Assembly (NCBI RefSeq): GCF_019683595.1
Contig: NZ_JADGHZ010000019.1
Coordinates: forward strand, 1 to 36,524
DNA: 36,524 bases
From: Sphaerobacter sp.
Lineage (GTDB): Bacteria; Chloroflexota; Chloroflexia; Thermomicrobiales; Thermomicrobiaceae
Direction of reading: 5' to 3'
The number at the start of each line of letters is the position of its first letter. The first letter of the stretch is position 1. Shown here one piece after another: positions 34,038 to 36,524 of this stretch. A program made the translations under genes and the position numbers. A model generated the notes under the pieces. It worked only from the letters and a program-made list of their open reading frames with translations. It did no database searches and was not told the DNA's origin.

Positions 34038-35300
34038 GTGCACCTGCGCTGCGTAGACTGCGGGGAAACGTACCCGGCTGACCGGTTGGTCACGCGCTGC
34101 CAGTGCGGTGGTCTGCTCGACGTCGTCATCGAGCGCACCGGCCCGCTGGACCGCTCGGCCTTCGATCGCCGCCTGACGGCGCTCACCGGGTTCGACCACA
34201 GCGGCGTTTGGCGCTACCGCGAACTCTTGCCACCCCTCCCTGACGCGGCCATCGTCACCAAACCCGAAGGGAACACGAACCTGTACGAGGTCCCCGGCCT
34301 GGCGGCGTGGGCGGGCGTCGCGCGCCTGGTGCTGAAGCACGAGGGCGAGAACCCGACCGGCTCATTCAAGGACCGGGGCATGACCGTCGCCACCAGTCAC
34401 GCGCTGTGGGTGGGTGCACAGATCGTGGCCTGCGCCTCGACCGGGAACACGTCGGCTTCGGTGGCGGCGTACGCCGCGGCGGCCGGGCTGCCCGCCATCG
34501 TTTTCATCCCCGAGGGGAAGATCTCCGCGGCAAAGCTCGGCCAGACGATCGCCTACGGCGCCCGCATCGTGCAGATCCGGGGTAACTTCGATGCGGCGAT
34601 GGCGCTGGTGCAGGAGGCGGCGCAGCGCTACGGCATCTACCTCCTCAACTCGATCAACCCCTTCCGGTTGGAGGGGCAGAAGACGATCGTCTTCGAGCTG
34701 CTGCATCAGATGGGCTGGGAGACGCCCGATTGGATCGTCCTCCCGGGTGGGAACCTGGGCAACACGTCCGCGATCGGCAAGGCACTGACCGAGTTGCACG
34801 AGGCCGGGGTGATCGGGCGGCTGCCGCGCGTGGCGGTGATCCAGGCCGCCGGCGCGGCGCCGTTCTACCAGGCGTACCGCGCGGGTTTCCGGGAGTACCA
34901 TCCGGTGACGCCCGAGACGGTGGCGACGGCCATCCGCATCGGCGACCCGGTCAGCTACGCCAAGGCGCGGCGCACCATCGAGGTCACGAACGGGGTCGTG
35001 GCGGCTGTGTCCGACGAGGCGATCATGGAGGCGAAGGCGCGGATCGACCGCGCGGGCATCGGCTGCGAGCCGGCGTCCGCGGCGACGCTTGCCGGACTGC
35101 GCCAGCTCGTGTCGGACGGGGTGATCCCGGTCGGCGCGAGTGTGGCTGGAATCCTGACCGGACACCTCATGAAGGACACGGACGCGGTCATGAACTACCA
35201 CCTCGGGCCGGACGCCGCCCATCACTCGCTGGCCAATCCGCCGCAGGTGATCGACCCAACGCCGGCTGCGCTGGAGGAGATCCTGGGAGATGTCCTTTAG
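34038..35300 (+). CDS. thrC: Threonine synthase ThrC
   Basis: A 420-residue PLP enzyme converting O-phosphohomoserine to threonine in the cytosol. The N-terminal lobe starts VHLRCVDCGETYPADRLVTRC, with a Cys4 site (Cys5, 8, 21 and 23) that could bind zinc, as in a subset of short threonine synthases. The Schiff-base Lys111 lies in NPTGSFKDRGM. The PLP phosphate loop has PGGNLGNTSAIGKAL (about 235-249), and SNTS-like AST GNTSAS occurs at about 134-141. GTG 34038 is chosen because GAGAGGGGA lies upstream; an in-frame GTG at 33993 lies within the leader hairpin. It overlaps thrB by 11 bases, so the last two threonine steps are coupled. Confidence 0.95.
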   Translation: MHLRCVDCGETYPADRLVTRCQCGGLLDVVIERTGPLDRSAFDRRLTALTGFDHSGVWRYRELLPPLPDAAIVTKPEGNTNLYEVPGLAAWAGVARLVLKHEGENPTGSFKDRGMTVATSHALWVGAQIVACASTGNTSASVAAYAAAAGLPAIVFIPEGKISAAKLGQTIAYGARIVQIRGNFDAAMALVQEAAQRYGIYLLNSINPFRLEGQKTIVFELLHQMGWETPDWIVLPGGNLGNTSAIGKALTELHEAGVIGRLPRVAVIQAAGAAPFYQAYRAGFREYHPVTPETVATAIRIGDPVSYAKARRTIEVTNGVVAAVSDEAIMEAKARIDRAGIGCEPASAATLAGLRQLVSDGVIPVGASVAGILTGHLMKDTDAVMNYHLGPDAAHHSLANPPQVIDPTPAALEEILGDVL

Positions 35301-36189
35301 TGTCCGCGTTCCGGCCTCGTCGGCCAACCTCGGTCCCGGCTTCGACATCCTGGCGATCGCGGTCGGGCTGTACCTGGAGGTCGAGGTGGAGCCGGCCGAA
35401 GGGGAGCCGGTCGTCGTGGACGGCCCTGATCTCCGGGGTGGCGGCGACCTCGTCCTTGACGGCCTGCGCCGCGTTGCGTCGGCGGCGGGGCGGCCGTGCC
35501 CGGGCTGCCGGCTGTGGGTGCGAAGCGACATCCCGGTGGCGCGCGGCTTGGGCAGTTCGGCTGCGGCGCTCGTGGCCGGGATGGTGGCCGGCAACCGGCT
35601 GCTGGGCGACCCACTGGACCGCGAGGCGCTGCTGCGGCTCGCCTGCGAGGCGGAGGGCCACGGGGACAACGTCGCCGCGGCGCTCTTCGGGGGTGTGGCG
35701 CTGGCGGTGCCGACCGCGTCGGGATGGCTCTACCGTCCGCTGACGCTGGCGCAGCCGCTGCGAGCGGTCGTCTTCGTGCCGGAGCGGACTGCGCTCACGC
35801 GGGAAGCGCGTGCGGTGGTGCCCGAGTCGATGCCTCGTGCCGACGCCGTCGCCAACGCCGCGCGCTGCGCGCTGCTGGTCCTGGCGCTGGTGGAGGGACG
35901 CTTCGAGCACCTCGCCGAGGCGATGGACGATCGCCTGCACCAGCCGTACCGGGCGCGGATTTTCCCCTACCTCCCGCACCTGATCGCGGCTGCTCGCGCC
36001 GCGGGGGCCTATGGCGCAAGTCTGAGCGGCGCAGGGCCGTCCGTGCTCGCCCTGGCCGACCCCTCGGCCGCCGAGGCGGTGCGGATCGCCCTCGCGGCCG
36101 CCGCTGCCGAAAACGGCCTGGCCGGGGTCGCGCTTGACCTCCCGGTGGAGGCGGACGGGGCTCGGGTGTTAACCGCGACGCCTCAGTAG
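35290..36189 (+). CDS. thrB: Homoserine kinase ThrB
   Basis: A 299-residue GHMP kinase that phosphorylates homoserine for ThrC. It opens VRVPASSANLGPGFDILAIA (motif 1), with the ATP-binding P-loop PVARGLGSSAAALV (82-95), the middle EAEGHGDNVAAALFGGVAL, and the late motif 3 ASLSGAGPSVLAL. Length fits (300-310). ATG 35290 lies within the end of thrC with GGGAG upstream. The substrate-producing homoserine dehydrogenase is not in the window. It is convergent with the next gene, with about 157 bases between the ends. Confidence 0.96.
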   Translation: MSFSVRVPASSANLGPGFDILAIAVGLYLEVEVEPAEGEPVVVDGPDLRGGGDLVLDGLRRVASAAGRPCPGCRLWVRSDIPVARGLGSSAAALVAGMVAGNRLLGDPLDREALLRLACEAEGHGDNVAAALFGGVALAVPTASGWLYRPLTLAQPLRAVVFVPERTALTREARAVVPESMPRADAVANAARCALLVLALVEGRFEHLAEAMDDRLHQPYRARIFPYLPHLIAAARAAGAYGASLSGAGPSVLALADPSAAEAVRIALAAAAAENGLAGVALDLPVEADGARVLTATPQ

Positions 36190-36346
36190 CGGTGGCCCCA
36201 CGACACAATGCAGCGCCCAGAGTGCCCCTGCGGGCGTTCGGGGTTCCCGCCTTCTGGCGCACTCGATCCTTCGCGGGGCGGAGACTGTCACCACCCTGTC
36301 GCGCCCCATCCCGACCGGGCACGAGCCCACCGCCTCGTCCGGTGCG
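36190..36346. other. Convergent intergenic region
   Basis: 157 bases between the ends of thrB and the partial binding protein. It has several GC-rich short stems (for example CGCCC/GGGCG around 36211-36236) but no U-run and no gene that I can support. Confidence 0.4.
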
Positions 36347-36524
36347 CTAGTCAATGGCCTCGCTGCGGTTGACCCACCATTCCTCTGGGTTCCACCAGAG
36401 GCCGGCGACGGGCCCGGGGTCGAGCCCCTGCACGTAGCGACGGCTGACGTCGATCTCCAGGTGGGCGTAGATCGGGATGAGCGGCACATCCTCGTGGACC
36501 TGCCGCTGCACGCGGTCGATCAGG
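36347..36524 (-). CDS. C-terminal end of a family-5 ABC solute-binding protein (partial)
   Basis: 59 codons at the right edge, read leftward, ending in TAG at 36349-36347. The residues include VQRQVHEDVPLIPIYAHLE, the hallmark near-C-terminal motif of SBP_bac_5 proteins (E-D-x-P-x-I-P-x-Y), then VQGLDPGPVAG and the end NPEEWWVNRSEAID. The N-terminal part, signal and start lie outside the window. It is a different gene from the binding protein at 29781-31646, whose end is SNLWNIANWVRTEG. Confidence 0.82.
   Translation of the reverse strand, partial: LIDRVQRQVHEDVPLIPIYAHLEIDVSRRYVQGLDPGPVAGLWWNPEEWWVNRSEAID

Noticed and set aside
33072-34340. 422-codon frame on the - strand over the permease and thrC start
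   Set aside because: Antisense shadow; it crosses the thrC leader hairpin.

Overview
The window is GC-rich and densely packed with genes on both strands. It carries long-form hpf, a Chloroflexota-style SecA with a C-terminal zinc motif, Tat/lipobox-type solute-binding proteins and many GTG starts. Together these suggest a thermophilic member of the Chloroflexota, probably class Thermomicrobia (Sphaerobacter-like). That placement is inference from gene style; no 16S gene is present. I see no transposase, integrase, CRISPR array or phage gene, so this looks like ordinary chromosome.

Layout, left to right. (1) 89-6418: a YtcJ-like amidohydrolase (-), a lipoprotein with a predicted beta-helix (+), a ZntB/CorA-type metal transporter (-), murB (+) and a creatininase-family hydrolase (-). 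(2) 6468-14556: the thiamine island. A class V aminotransferase and the creatininase-family hydrolase read leftward from a near-consensus promoter. An NMT1/ThiXYZ-type ABC importer reads rightward from an adjacent divergent promoter. A promoter inside the end of the importer's binding-protein gene then leads into a canonical TPP riboswitch with an intrinsic terminator, followed by the overlapping operon thiD-thiG-thiE-tenI-thiS. (3) 14553-19580: a cysteine-less alkyltransferase-like protein (-), an ABC-F ATPase (+) and secA (+), ending in a strong terminator. (4) 19959-24586: a beta-oxidation operon of acyl-CoA ligase, 3-hydroxyacyl-CoA dehydrogenase and enoyl-CoA hydratase. (5) 24836-27764 (-): a GT4 glycosyltransferase, then a ferredoxin-like/thioredoxin fusion and a B3/B4-domain protein one base apart. 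A 167-bp symmetrical heptanucleotide palindrome separates the glycosyltransferase from the fusion gene. (6) 27765-28674: a gene-poor stretch. (7) 28675-29404 (-): tRNA-Arg(CCT) followed by hpf. (8) 29781-33941: a family-5 solute-binding protein and two DppB/DppC-type permeases, without ATPases. (9) 34038-36189: thrC-thrB, then the C-terminus of a second family-5 binding protein at the right edge.

The most interesting possible system is the thiamine island. ThiD, ThiG, ThiS, ThiE and TenI are present, but no ThiC, TenA, ThiF or ThiO is visible. The importer would therefore be the pyrimidine source, and the divergent creatininase-family hydrolase is a candidate formamide hydrolase for imported formylaminopyrimidine. 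This is a hypothesis, not a demonstrated function. The most unusual non-coding element is the paired array of eight heptads per arm at 26290-26456.
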